64,000 nucleotides of DNA from Achromobacter animicus. GTDB lineage: Bacteria; Pseudomonadota; Gammaproteobacteria; Burkholderiales; Burkholderiaceae_B. Numbering within the stretch: position 1 is the stretch's first letter; the number at the start of each line of letters is the position of its first letter. The notes beneath the pieces are model-generated. The model saw only the letters and a program-made list of their open reading frames with translations, was not told the DNA's origin and searched no databases. This document shows, in pieces, positions 7,807 to 16,007 of the stretch. Made by a program: the position numbers and the translations under genes. Location of the stretch: assembly GCF_902859585.1 (NCBI RefSeq), contig NZ_CADIJM010000005.1, forward strand, positions 248,001-312,000, read 5' to 3'.

Positions 7807-9414
7807 TTACTTCACTTCGGGCGGCGTTTCGAAGGTGTGGAACGGCGCGGGCGACGGCACCGTCCATTCCAGTCCTTCGGCACCTTCCCACGGCTTGGCC
7901 GGGGCCGGTTCACCCTTGCCCATGTAGCAGCGCAGGATCGCAACCAGGAAAATCAGCTGCGACAGGCCGAACCAGAACGCGCCGATGGTGGCGAGCTGAT
8001 GGAACGTCGTGAACTGCGCGGCGTAGTCGGCGTAGCGGCGCGGCATGCCGGCCAGGCCCAGGAAGTGCATCGGGAAAAAGGTCACGTTGAACGAGATCAG
8101 CGTCGACCAGAAGTGCAGCTTGCCCAGCTTTTCGCTGTACATGCGGCCCGTCCACTTGGGCACCCAGTAATAGGCGCCGGCAAACAGCGCGAACAGCGAG
8201 CCGGCCACCAGCACGTAGTGGAAGTGCGCCACCACGTAATAGGTATCGTGGACCTGGATGTCGATCGGGGCCACCGACAGGATCAGGCCGGTAAAGCCGC
8301 CCATCGTGAACACGAAGATGAAGCCGATGGAAAACAGCATCGGCGTCTCGAACGTCATGGAACCGCGCCACATCGTCGCGACCCAGTTGAACACCTTCAC
8401 CCCGGTCGGAATGGAGATGAGCATGGTGGCGTACATGAAGTAGAGCTGACCGGTCACCGGCATGCCCGTCGTGAACATGTGGTGCGCCCACACGATGAAC
8501 GACAGCACGGCGATGGAGGCGGTGGCGTACACCATCGAGGCGTAGCCGAAGAGCTTCTTGCGGGCGAACGCGGGCACGATGGCCGACACGATGCCGAACG
8601 CCGGCAAGATCATGATGTAGACCTCGGGGTGCCCGAAGAACCAGAACACGTGCTGGTACAGGACCGGGTCACCGCCGGCGGCGGCATTGAAGAAGCCCGT
8701 GCCGAAGTGGCGGTCGGTCAGCACCATGGTGATGGCCGCGGCCAGCACCGGCATCACGGCCAGCAGCAGGAACGCCGTGATCAGCCAGGTCCAGCAGAAC
8801 AGCGGCATCTTCATCAGCGTCAGGCCGGGCGCGCGCATGTTCAGGATGGTCACGATGATGTTGATCGCGCCCATGATGGACGACGCGCCCATGATGTGGA
8901 TGGCGAAGATGGCCAGGTCCATGCCGGGGCCCATCTGCAGCGACAGCGGCGCGTACAGCGTCCAGCCCGCGGCGGTGGCGCCGCCCGGCACGAAGAACGA
9001 GGCGGTCAGCATGATCGCGGCGACCGGCAGCAGCCAGAAGCTGAAGTTGTTCATCCGCGCGAACGCCATGTCGGATGCGCCGATCTGCATCGGAATCATC
9101 CAGTTCGCAAAGCCCACGAAGGCCGGCATGATCGCGCCGAACACCATGATCAGACCGTGCATCGTGGTGAACTGGTTGAACAGCTCGGGGCGGAAGAACT
9201 GCAGGCCGGGCTCGAAGAGCTCGGTGCGCAGCAGAAGGGCGAGCGTGCCGCCCTCCAGAAGCATGACGAACGAGAAGATGAGATACATCGTCCCGATGTC
9301 TTTGTGGTTCGTTGCAAAAAGCCACCGGCGCCAGCCCGTGGGCACGCCGTGGTGGTGGTCATCGTGACCGTGGCCGTGGCCCGGCGACACGTGGTCTACA
9401 GTGACGCTGCTCAT
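7807..9414 (-). CDS. ctaD: Cytochrome c oxidase subunit I (aa3 type)
   Basis: 535 residues, about twelve membrane helices. This is the catalytic heme-copper subunit that reduces oxygen and pumps protons. Visible ligands are GHPEVY (CuB His and the cross-linked Tyr), HH in [12 protein letters not shown] and the heme ligands in [12 protein letters not shown]. The N-terminus, before the first helix, is unusually His-rich ([12 protein letters not shown]). The ATG at 9414 follows AGGAAGGAG with six bases spacing. It lies downstream of ctaC, with a 104-base leader that contains a hairpin. Confidence 0.98.
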   Translation of the reverse strand: MSSVTVDHVSPGHGHGHDDHHHGVPTGWRRWLFATNHKDIGTMYLIFSFVMLLEGGTLALLLRTELFEPGLQFFRPELFNQFTTMHGLIMVFGAIMPAFVGFANWMIPMQIGASDMAFARMNNFSFWLLPVAAIMLTASFFVPGGATAAGWTLYAPLSLQMGPGMDLAIFAIHIMGASSIMGAINIIVTILNMRAPGLTLMKMPLFCWTWLITAFLLLAVMPVLAAAITMVLTDRHFGTGFFNAAAGGDPVLYQHVFWFFGHPEVYIMILPAFGIVSAIVPAFARKKLFGYASMVYATASIAVLSFIVWAHHMFTTGMPVTGQLYFMYATMLISIPTGVKVFNWVATMWRGSMTFETPMLFSIGFIFVFTMGGFTGLILSVAPIDIQVHDTYYVVAHFHYVLVAGSLFALFAGAYYWVPKWTGRMYSEKLGKLHFWSTLISFNVTFFPMHFLGLAGMPRRYADYAAQFTTFHQLATIGAFWFGLSQLIFLVAILRCYMGKGEPAPAKPWEGAEGLEWTVPSPAPFHTFETPPEVK

Positions 9415-9440
9415 GATGGACTCCTTCCTGCTGAGTGCCA

Positions 9441-9457
9441 GCCCCGTTCAACGGGGC
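9441..9457. repeat. Hairpin in the ctaC-ctaD intercistronic region
   Basis: GCCCCGT and ACGGGGC form a perfect 7-bp stem with a 3-base loop, between the ctaC stop and the ctaD Shine-Dalgarno. It has no T-run. A role in message processing or differential expression of ctaD is possible but unproven. Confidence 0.45.
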
Positions 9458-9518
9458 GGCAGGGTATCTCTGACTAAACGGAACCGGTTCTACCGGTGAA
9501 GGAACGGCCCACGCGCAA

Positions 9519-10676
9519 TCAGCGCGCGGGCGTGATGTCCTTCGGAAGAACCGTCGGGTCCTGCCCCTTGCCGGCGTTGCTCCAGGCATGGCGCGTATAG
9601 CTGATGACCGCTGCGATCTCGACATCGTTAAGCTGCCCGCCGAACGCCGCCATGGCGGTGCCGGGCTTGCCCTTCAGCACGGTGTTGATCTGCTCCCCCT
9701 TGGGGCCCAGAACAACCTTGTCTCCGTCGAGCGGCGGGAAGGAACCGGGAATGCCCTTGCCGTTGGCCTGGTGGCAGGCCACGCAATTTGCCGCGAAAAC
9801 CTTTTCGCCGCGGGCAACCAGTTCAGCTTCCGTCCACTCTTTATTGGGATCGTCGGCGTTTGCCGCCATCTTCTTCTTTTGGTCTTCAACCCACTTATCG
9901 TAGTCGGGCTGCGCCAGGACTTCCACGACGATGGGCATGAAAGCGTGGTCCTTGCCGCACAATTCCGCGCACTGGCCGCGATAGATGCCAGGCTTTTCGG
10001 CGTTGAACCAGGTGTCGCGCAGGAACCCGGGAATGGCGTCCTGCTTCACGCCGAAGTCCGGAACCATCCACGAGTGGATGACGTCGGCCGCCGTGAGAAC
10101 GATGCGGACCTTCTTGTTGGCGGGGACGACCAGGTGGTTGTCCACTTCCATCAGATAGAACTCGCCCTTGGGTTCGCGGTTCTCGATCTGGGCGCGCGGC
10201 GTGGAAAGCGTGGAGAGAAACTTGATGCCGGCGGCCGAGCCGTCCAGATATTCGTAGCCCCACTTCCATTGATAGCCGGTGACCTTGACGGTCAGGTCCG
10301 CGCTGGAAGTGTCTTTCATGGCGACGACCGTCTTGGTGGCCGGCAGCGCCATGGCGATGACGATGATGAAGGGGATGACCGTCCAGGCGACTTCGACGCC
10401 CAGGTGTTCGTGGAAGGTCGCCGCCTTGTGGCCGCGGGACTTCCGGTGCGCCCAGATGGAGTAGAACATCACTCCAAAGACGCCGATAAAAATCACAATA
10501 CAGATCGTGAGCAGCAACCAATGCAGCCACATGATGTCGCGCGAAATCGCGGTGACGCCTTCATGCAGGTTCAGCTGATTGACCTTCGGACCGCCGGGCA
10601 TGTTTTGCACCTGGGCACCGGCCACGCCGCCAATCAGCATCGCACAAGCCCCCAGTATCCCTCTCCACTTCTTCAT
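9519..10676 (-). CDS. ctaC: Cytochrome c oxidase subunit II with fused cytochrome c
   Basis: 385 residues. Subunit II receives electrons from cytochrome c at its CuA centre. A signal peptide (residues 1-22) is followed by two membrane helices, a cupredoxin domain whose CuA motif reads CAELCGKDHAFM, and a C-terminal cytochrome c domain with the heme-binding CVACH near residue 315. The fused heme domain makes this a caa3-type oxidase. The ATG at 10676 has GAGG five bases upstream; longer in-frame starts up to 10748 lack one. It is the first gene of the operon. Confidence 0.96.
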   Translation of the reverse strand: MKKWRGILGACAMLIGGVAGAQVQNMPGGPKVNQLNLHEGVTAISRDIMWLHWLLLTICIVIFIGVFGVMFYSIWAHRKSRGHKAATFHEHLGVEVAWTVIPFIIVIAMALPATKTVVAMKDTSSADLTVKVTGYQWKWGYEYLDGSAAGIKFLSTLSTPRAQIENREPKGEFYLMEVDNHLVVPANKKVRIVLTAADVIHSWMVPDFGVKQDAIPGFLRDTWFNAEKPGIYRGQCAELCGKDHAFMPIVVEVLAQPDYDKWVEDQKKKMAANADDPNKEWTEAELVARGEKVFAANCVACHQANGKGIPGSFPPLDGDKVVLGPKGEQINTVLKGKPGTAMAAFGGQLNDVEIAAVISYTRHAWSNAGKGQDPTVLPKDITPAR

Positions 10677-10824
10677 GCTTACCTCGAAATACGGCGCGAA
10701 GGCCCATTTGCTGGTGGCGGAAGTCACCGGAATACGGGCAACACGCAATTATTAGATGGCAGGGCGATGCAGGGAGATAGAGCGGCCCTGTCGTTCCCTC
10801 TCGAAATCACAAAGAAACTGGCGG

Positions 10825-10852
10825 ATTATAGCGGACGCGCAAACAGATGTAA
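10825..10852 (-). promoter_or_regulatory. Predicted promoter of the oxidase operon
   Basis: Read on the minus strand: TTACAT, 16 bases, then a perfect TATAAT. Transcription would begin near 10818 and leave a leader of about 140 bases before ctaC. The 288-base ctaC/Nudix divergent gap holds no other clear signal for ctaC. Confidence 0.55.
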
Positions 10853-10964
10853 TTTAGTGCTCTTGAATTCATGCGGCCCGCCCCCATGTGCGCTCGCCCC
10901 TTGACTACGGGCCGTAAACCGGGTGGCTTAAAATCGCCCGCAACCTCATCTCCTTGGCGCCACG

Positions 10965-11777
10965 ATGCAAAAGCAGTTGCCCGATTTGTATGCCGCCCTG
11001 TGCGCCCGCGCGCAGGAGCCCGCCCCAGAAGGCGCGCGCGCTTTATATATAGCGGGGCGCCGCTGCGGCTGGGCCACGCATGCAGCCTGCGACGCGCTGC
11101 GCGATGCGCCGCAAACGCACGCGGACGACACGGCGCTGCGCATCGGCGAAGGCCTTGCCCCCGGCAATGCGCTCGACGCCGTGCTGGAACAGGCCGCTGA
11201 ACTGTTGCGCCAAGCCAACTGCCTGCGCGGCTGGCGCGATGAATTGCTGGACGTTCTGGATGGCGACGAGCCGCTGGGCGTCATCGAACGCGCCGCCGTG
11301 CGGCCGTTGGGTCTGTTGACCAAGGCCGTGCATCTGAATGCGTGGACGCCCGACGGCAAGCTGTGGGTCGCCCGGCGCTCGCTCAGCAAGTCGACCGATC
11401 CCGGTATGTGGGACACATTGGTCGGCGGACTGGCGGGAAGGGGCGAGGACCTGGAACTGGCGCTGGTGCGCGAATGCGGCGAAGAAGCCGGCCTGGACGA
11501 ACCCGACCTAGCGCGCCGCATGCCGCTGCGCACGATTTTGCGCATCCACCGCCGGCTGCCCGAGGGCTATCAGGTGGAAGACGTGCTGACCAGCACGTGC
11601 ATCCTTGCGCCGGACGCGCGGCCCGCCAACCGTGATGGCGAGGTCATGGAAATCGCCACCGTCGACGTCGCGACGGCCTTGCACCATATTGCCGAAGGCG
11701 AATTCACGCTGGAAGCGGCCCTGGTGCTGGTCGAAGACATCATGCGGCGCCAGGCCGCCGGCGACATCACGATCTGA
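10965..11777 (+). CDS. Nudix hydrolase with N-terminal DUF4743 domain
   Basis: 270 residues. The N-terminal half resembles the DUF4743 domain that precedes Nudix folds in plant and bacterial Nudix-20-like proteins. The C-terminal half contains a perfect Nudix box, G-x5-E-x7-RE-U-x-EE-x-G-U, starting at the Gly in GGLAGRGEDLELALVRE. It therefore hydrolyses a nucleoside diphosphate linked to some moiety; the substrate cannot be told, and thiamine-pyrophosphate-like compounds are one possibility for this subgroup. The ATG at 10965 is the first one compatible with the fold. It is convergent with the antiporter gene. Confidence 0.85.
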   Translation: MQKQLPDLYAALCARAQEPAPEGARALYIAGRRCGWATHAACDALRDAPQTHADDTALRIGEGLAPGNALDAVLEQAAELLRQANCLRGWRDELLDVLDGDEPLGVIERAAVRPLGLLTKAVHLNAWTPDGKLWVARRSLSKSTDPGMWDTLVGGLAGRGEDLELALVRECGEEAGLDEPDLARRMPLRTILRIHRRLPEGYQVEDVLTSTCILAPDARPANRDGEVMEIATVDVATALHHIAEGEFTLEAALVLVEDIMRRQAAGDITI

Positions 11778-11831
11778 ATCGCTGGATCGGGCCACGCCCA
11801 CGGGGTGGGCCCAGTCACCCTCAAATGAAAC

Positions 11832-11862
11832 TGCCGGCACGCGCGCGGTGGCGCGCCCGGCA
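11832..11862. terminator. Strong hairpin between convergent Nudix and antiporter genes
   Basis: TGCCGG and GCGCGC pair with GCGCGC and CCGGCA around a GGTG loop, a 12-bp stem with a CAC bulge. On the minus strand it is followed by CAGTTTCATTT, giving a modest U-tract for the antiporter message. A second, smaller stem (GCCCAC/GTGGGC) lies about 30 bases closer to the Nudix stop. Confidence 0.5.
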
Positions 11863-11870
11863 GAGTGCGG

Positions 11871-14612
11871 CTAGCGGGACGCAGGTTCCGGCGTTCCCAG
11901 CACGGGGTCGCTCGGCGCAGCGGCGCCCGGCGCACCGGCGCCCAACGCATCGGCGCCCGGCACCTCTCCGCCGTCAGCCGGCTCGCCGCGCAGTTCACGC
12001 GCCGCCCGCAGGTCCTCGCCTTCCGGCGGACCGCCTGCGCCGGCCGCTTCCGCCGCTTCGGCCGCCTGCGCGGAGCTAGGCCCCGCCACCGGCGCGGGCG
12101 TGGCCGCCGCCGCCGCGGAAGCCTGCGAAAACTGCTTCCAGACTTCAATCGCCCGCAGACGCTGCTTGGCCACGACCTGAATGCGATCGCGCAGGTTTTC
12201 GTCGCGGGCCAGCAGCGCATGGAAATCGCGCGAGGACAGCATCAGCAGCTTGCTGTACCCCAGCGATGTCACGTCCGGCGTCAGTTGCTCTTCGCCCAAA
12301 AGACCCAGTTCGCCAAAGAATTCGCCGCTGCCCAGCTCGATCATGGTGTTGTCGGGCAGATGGACCGCCACCGCGCCCGACGCCACAAAGCACATCTCTT
12401 CGCCGTGCCGCCCCTTGGTCAACACCCGCTGGTCGGGCAGGGCAAGGCGCGGCTTGAGCAGCTTGCTGATGGCGCGCAGGGAGTCGGGCGACAGGCCTTC
12501 AAAAAGCGGCACGCGCTTGATAAGTTCGGCCGCACTCATTTCGATGTCCAGCGGCGGATGCTTGTCGATGTGCGCCCAGCGGCTTTTCAGTTGCTCGGTC
12601 AGGTCGGCATAGACCTCTCCGCTGATCAGGAACTGCTCAAGCATGTCGCGGTAGCGGATGCGTTCAAGCTCGCGCGCCACGCGGCCCAAGTAACTTTCCT
12701 GCAGCCATTGGGCGTACGACGGATATTGCAGGTTCAGCGCCTGCATCGCGTTCTCGATCAGGTCCAGGCGGCGCTGATGCAGCGACACGATGCGCTGCGT
12801 GGCCTCTTCGCCCAGCAGCGGCGTGATCTGTTCGCGGGCAAAGCCGATCAGGCGCTGCGCGACCGACCGCTTGCTCATCAGGTTGGCAAAACGCTGGCCC
12901 AGTTCCCGCGCCAGCCAGCCCTGGAATCCAAATACGTAGTGCAGCCGAAGCGCCAGCCGGAAGCCCGTCGAATAGCGGACGTCGGCAGCAATGGCGCGCT
13001 CGAAGCCCTCCACGCCGCCCAGCCGGATGGCGTCTTCCAGCCGCTCGGCCCGCGCCAGCAGCGTTTCCGCCATGCGCCAGTCCACGATCTGCGCTTTCAG
13101 GATGTCGAAGAACATTTCCTCTTCGCGCTGCGCCACGATCGCCAAGCCCACGGCCACGCGCTGCTCGTCGGTCATCTGGCTGACCCGGCCGTCGTGCACG
13201 CTGGCCAGGCTGGCGTCGAACACCGCACGGATGCGGTCACGCACTTCGTTCCCGATATGCTCGGCCTTGGCCACTTCCTCGGTCTTGCCCTGCAGGTCTT
13301 CCAGCGCCACGGCCAGCACCTGGTTGCGGATGGTGCGCTCGACGGGCGACAACTGGTTCAGCCCCAGCATCCGGATCAGCGGCCGCAGGCTGATGCCGTT
13401 GACGAACAAGGTCATCAGCACGAAGCCCGTGGTCGCCACGGCAATGAACTGGCGCGCCTCTTCGGGCACGCCGGTCTGTTCGGTCACCGCCAGCGCCAGC
13501 GCCAGCGACACGGCGCCGCGCAGGCCGCCCCACAGCATCACCACCTTGTACGGATTGCTGACCTTGGTGCCCAGCCGCGTCAGACCCAAAAGCGGCAGCA
13601 GCCCGAACACCACAATCGCCCGCGCCACCAGCGTCACCACGAACACCACGCCCACCAGCACCAGTTCCTGCCAATCGGCCGCGGCCATCAGCTTGGGGAT
13701 CAGCATGGCCGCAAACAGGAAGATGAGGGAGTTGGCCCAGAAGCCAAACTGCTCCCACGCGCTGGACAGATGCTCGAAGGTGGTCGGCGACATGCGCGTG
13801 CGGCCGGTGGAACCCACCACCAGGCCCGCGATCACCGTGGCCACCACACCCGAGACGTTCAGGTAATGCTCGGAGATGAAGAAGGACAGGTAGGCCAGCG
13901 TCAGGGTCAGCGTGATCTCGGCGGTAGGAAAGCCGCGCAGCCAGGCAAACAGGAAGCAGGCCAGACGCCCCATCGCAAAGCCGGCCACGCCGCCGCCGAT
14001 GAAGTGCACGATGAAGTCGTTGAAGATGCCGCTGACGGACAATTCGCCCTTGCCGCTCAGCACCGCCAGCAGCACGGAATACAGCGCGATGGACGCCGCA
14101 TCGTTGAACAGGCTCTCGCCCTCGACCAGCGTAGTCAGTCGCTTGGGCGCGCCCACTTCGCGAAAGATGCCGACCACCGCCACCGGGTCGGTCGTGGCCA
14201 CGATGGCGCCGAGCAGCAGGCACACCACCAATCCATAAGGCGAGATGGCGTCCAGCGTCACGCCGACCACAACCGTGCAGACAACCACCGCCACGATGGC
14301 CATCATCAGGATCGGACCGATGTCGTCCATCAGACGCCGCACGTTCATTGACAGCGCCGTCTCAAAGAGCAGCACCGGCAGGAACACCATCAGGAAGGTC
14401 TCTGACGAGATCTCGAAGCGCTCCAGCGAATCGAGAAAGTCGCCGATCCAGGCCGGCGCCCAGCCGTGCACGTGAATCACGATCCCGAGCAGACAGCCAA
14501 CGATGGCGAGCAGCACCGAATAGGGCAGCTTGACGCGGCCGGCCAGGGGCGGCATGAAGCAGACCAGCGTGAGCAGGCCCGCAAGACCAAATACAAGAAA
14601 ACCAACATCCAT
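11871..14612 (-). CDS. Na+/H+ antiporter (CPA1 type) with C-terminal cyclic-nucleotide-binding domain
   Basis: 913 residues. The first ~410 residues form a CPA1 Na+/H+ exchanger with about twelve helices; the ion-site motif is ATTDPVAVVGIFREVG. A long helical cytoplasmic region follows, then a CNB fold at about residues 690-820 with GSGEFFGELGLLG. The phosphate-cassette arginine expected after that motif is not visible (EEQLTPDVTSL), so nucleotide binding is doubtful. The last ~80 residues are Ala/Pro/Gly low-complexity. The ATG at 14612 starts the first helix; longer in-frame starts add non-membrane sequence. It is divergent from the cAMP phosphodiesterase gene. Confidence 0.9.
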   Translation of the reverse strand: MDVGFLVFGLAGLLTLVCFMPPLAGRVKLPYSVLLAIVGCLLGIVIHVHGWAPAWIGDFLDSLERFEISSETFLMVFLPVLLFETALSMNVRRLMDDIGPILMMAIVAVVVCTVVVGVTLDAISPYGLVVCLLLGAIVATTDPVAVVGIFREVGAPKRLTTLVEGESLFNDAASIALYSVLLAVLSGKGELSVSGIFNDFIVHFIGGGVAGFAMGRLACFLFAWLRGFPTAEITLTLTLAYLSFFISEHYLNVSGVVATVIAGLVVGSTGRTRMSPTTFEHLSSAWEQFGFWANSLIFLFAAMLIPKLMAAADWQELVLVGVVFVVTLVARAIVVFGLLPLLGLTRLGTKVSNPYKVVMLWGGLRGAVSLALALAVTEQTGVPEEARQFIAVATTGFVLMTLFVNGISLRPLIRMLGLNQLSPVERTIRNQVLAVALEDLQGKTEEVAKAEHIGNEVRDRIRAVFDASLASVHDGRVSQMTDEQRVAVGLAIVAQREEEMFFDILKAQIVDWRMAETLLARAERLEDAIRLGGVEGFERAIAADVRYSTGFRLALRLHYVFGFQGWLARELGQRFANLMSKRSVAQRLIGFAREQITPLLGEEATQRIVSLHQRRLDLIENAMQALNLQYPSYAQWLQESYLGRVARELERIRYRDMLEQFLISGEVYADLTEQLKSRWAHIDKHPPLDIEMSAAELIKRVPLFEGLSPDSLRAISKLLKPRLALPDQRVLTKGRHGEEMCFVASGAVAVHLPDNTMIELGSGEFFGELGLLGEEQLTPDVTSLGYSKLLMLSSRDFHALLARDENLRDRIQVVAKQRLRAIEVWKQFSQASAAAAATPAPVAGPSSAQAAEAAEAAGAGGPPEGEDLRAARELRGEPADGGEVPGADALGAGAPGAAAPSDPVLGTPEPASR

Positions 14613-14809
14613 GGGTAGCGCCGCGTCCCGATCGTAGTGCGTGTGGAAAGTTCCACAAGAATAGCGGCTTTTTTCCGGCACTCGCGGCCGGGACGTGACG
14701 GGAATCGTGGAGAATGCACGTTTCGTTACCCCAATGGACGCTTGCGAAACGTGCCGCGCCATGTTTTTTGGGTAATGTGGCATCACGCGAACTTTTGCAG
14801 GAGCGGCAC

Positions 14810-15649
14810 GTGGCACGCATCCACACCTTGACCCGGCGCCACGACGCGCCCGCGATGCTCGTCCAGTTGACCGATAGCCATCTGTTCGGCGAGCCCGAAA
14901 CGTCGATGCTGGGCGTCAATACCGACGCGAGCCTGCGCGCCGTGCTGCGCCAGATCGAGGCCGATGGCAAACATCCCGACCTGCTGCTCGCCACCGGCGA
15001 CCTGTCGCAGGATGGCGAGGCCGCGGGCTACCAGCGCTTTGCGCGCATCCTGTCCGAATCGGCCGCGCTGGATCGTGCAACGATCCGTTGCCTGCCGGGC
15101 AATCACGATCAACCGTCCGTCCTGCGCCAGGAATTGTCCGACTGGTCGATGCCGGTGACTGACGTGGGCGCATGGCGCGTCGTCACGCTGGACACGACGG
15201 TGCCCGGCTCGAACGCCGGCCATCTGTGCAATAGCGAACTCGACATGCTGGAAGCGGCGCTGGCCCAGGCGCCCAACCGCCACACGCTGGTGGCGATGCA
15301 CCACAACCCGATGCAGATCGACAGCCACTGGCATGACTCGATGATGATCGACAACCCGCAGGCGCTCTTCAAGCTGCTGGCGCGGTTTCCGCAGGTGCGC
15401 GTGCTGCTGTGGGGCCATGTGCACCACGAGTTCGACCGCCGCCGCCACAACCTGCGCATGCTGGCCACGCCGTCCACATGCTTTCAGTTCAGCATCCGCG
15501 ACGGCAAGCACATCGTCGACAACATGGCGCCGGGCTACCGGTGGATCAAGCTTTATCAGGATGGATCGATGGCGACCGGCGTGCGTCGCGTGCAGGACGC
15601 CCTGTGGCACACCGCGCTGCAACCGCCAGACAGCGCGCGCGCGGCTTGA
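14810..15649 (+). CDS. cpdA: 3',5'-cyclic AMP phosphodiesterase (CpdA-like metallophosphoesterase)
   Basis: 279 residues. Class III phosphodiesterases of this type hydrolyse cAMP with a di-metal centre. The metal motifs are in order: LTDSHLF (D-x-H), GDLSQDG, GNHDQP, MHHNP and GHVHHE. The start is taken as the GTG at 14810 because AGGAG lies six bases before it; the next in-frame ATG at 14855 has no ribosome site and would cut close to the first metal motif. Length agrees with the family. It is divergent from an antiporter carrying a CNB-like domain. Confidence 0.88.
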   Translation: MARIHTLTRRHDAPAMLVQLTDSHLFGEPETSMLGVNTDASLRAVLRQIEADGKHPDLLLATGDLSQDGEAAGYQRFARILSESAALDRATIRCLPGNHDQPSVLRQELSDWSMPVTDVGAWRVVTLDTTVPGSNAGHLCNSELDMLEAALAQAPNRHTLVAMHHNPMQIDSHWHDSMMIDNPQALFKLLARFPQVRVLLWGHVHHEFDRRRHNLRMLATPSTCFQFSIRDGKHIVDNMAPGYRWIKLYQDGSMATGVRRVQDALWHTALQPPDSARAA

Positions 15650-15660
15650 TCTGTCCGAGG

Positions 15661-15687
15661 ACGGCGTCGAAACAGGCGCCGTTTTTT
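15661..15687 (+). terminator. Rho-independent terminator of cpdA
   Basis: ACGGCG pairs with CGCCGT over a 10-base loop and is followed by six T residues, 11 bases after the cpdA stop. Confidence 0.8.
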
Positions 15688-15720
15688 ATGGGCGCTGCGT
15701 TCCGAGCGCGCATAAAAAAC
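15681..15720. repeat. Inverted repeat bridging two opposing terminators
   Basis: Two 15-base arms, GTTTTTTATGGGCGC and GCGCGCATAAAAAAC, are inverted copies with one mismatch and a 10-base spacer. Each arm carries the T-tract of one terminator (cpdA on plus, the candidate sRNA on minus), so the whole works as a bidirectional end point. Confidence 0.6.
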
Positions 15721-15745
15721 GGGGCACCGATATGCTAGGTGCCCC
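15714..15745 (-). terminator. Rho-independent terminator with no annotated gene upstream
   Basis: Minus strand: an 8-bp stem GGGGCACC/GGTGCCCC with a 9-base loop followed by GTTTTTT. It does not serve rpoH, which has its own terminator at 15961-15988. Confidence 0.85.
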
Positions 15746-15800
15746 GCAAGCATCCGTCTCATAGGGGAGGGGAAAGAGGAGAAGCCGAGACGGATGACAA
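15714..15800 (-). ncRNA. Candidate small RNA with pyrimidine-rich hairpin loop
   Basis: On the minus strand a 9-bp stem ATCCGTCTC/GAGACGGAT encloses a 26-base loop made almost only of C and U, complementary to Shine-Dalgarno sequence, and ends in a full rho-independent terminator (GGGGCACC/GGTGCCCC then GTTTTTT). The rpoH message already has its own terminator about 220 bases upstream, so this second one needs a separate transcript. No gene is present. The 5' end is not known and may lie as far as about 15870. The shape is that of sRNAs that block ribosome binding sites; targets are unknown. Confidence 0.5.
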
Positions 15801-15858
15801 GACTGCTAACCGAAGTTTGCGGTCTACATGAAGTTAGGCGGCGCCTTCCTCATTAAGT

Positions 15859-15874
15859 TTCTGCGAACGCAGAA
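15859..15874. promoter_or_regulatory. Palindrome TTCTGCG-AA-CGCAGAA
   Basis: Perfect 7-bp arms with a 2-base centre, about 65 bases upstream of the candidate sRNA hairpin in the 358-base cpdA/rpoH gap. A repressor or activator site for that RNA is a reasonable guess. The rest of the gap up to 15960 shows an AT-richer patch but no ORF that looks coding. Confidence 0.35.
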
Positions 15875-15960
15875 AATTTGCCCCCGAATTTGTATCAATT
15901 TATTGGCCGTCCCGTTGTCATCGGCCGGCTGTTGAAAGCGGCGCGCAATGTCAGGCGCCA

Positions 15961-15988
15961 AAGAAAAAGGCCGCAATGAGCGGCCTTT
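15961..15988 (-). terminator. Rho-independent terminator of rpoH
   Basis: Minus strand: AAAGGCCGC/GCGGCCTTT stem with a 5-base loop and a following TTCTTT tract, 20 bases after the rpoH stop. Confidence 0.85.
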
Positions 15989-16007
15989 GTCATGCGCGGG
16001 GCAGCAA

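Noticed and set aside
7795-9477. 560-codon open frame on the plus strand opposite ctaD
   Set aside because: Antisense shadow of ctaD, which carries all subunit I ligands.
11865-14351. 828-codon open frame on the plus strand opposite the antiporter
   Set aside because: Shadow of the antiporter coding frame; His/Arg/Gln-rich without domain character.
15721-15745. GGGGCACC/GGTGCCCC as a REP copy
   Set aside because: Different core from the 31571 repeat, and the T tract on the minus strand explains it as a terminator.
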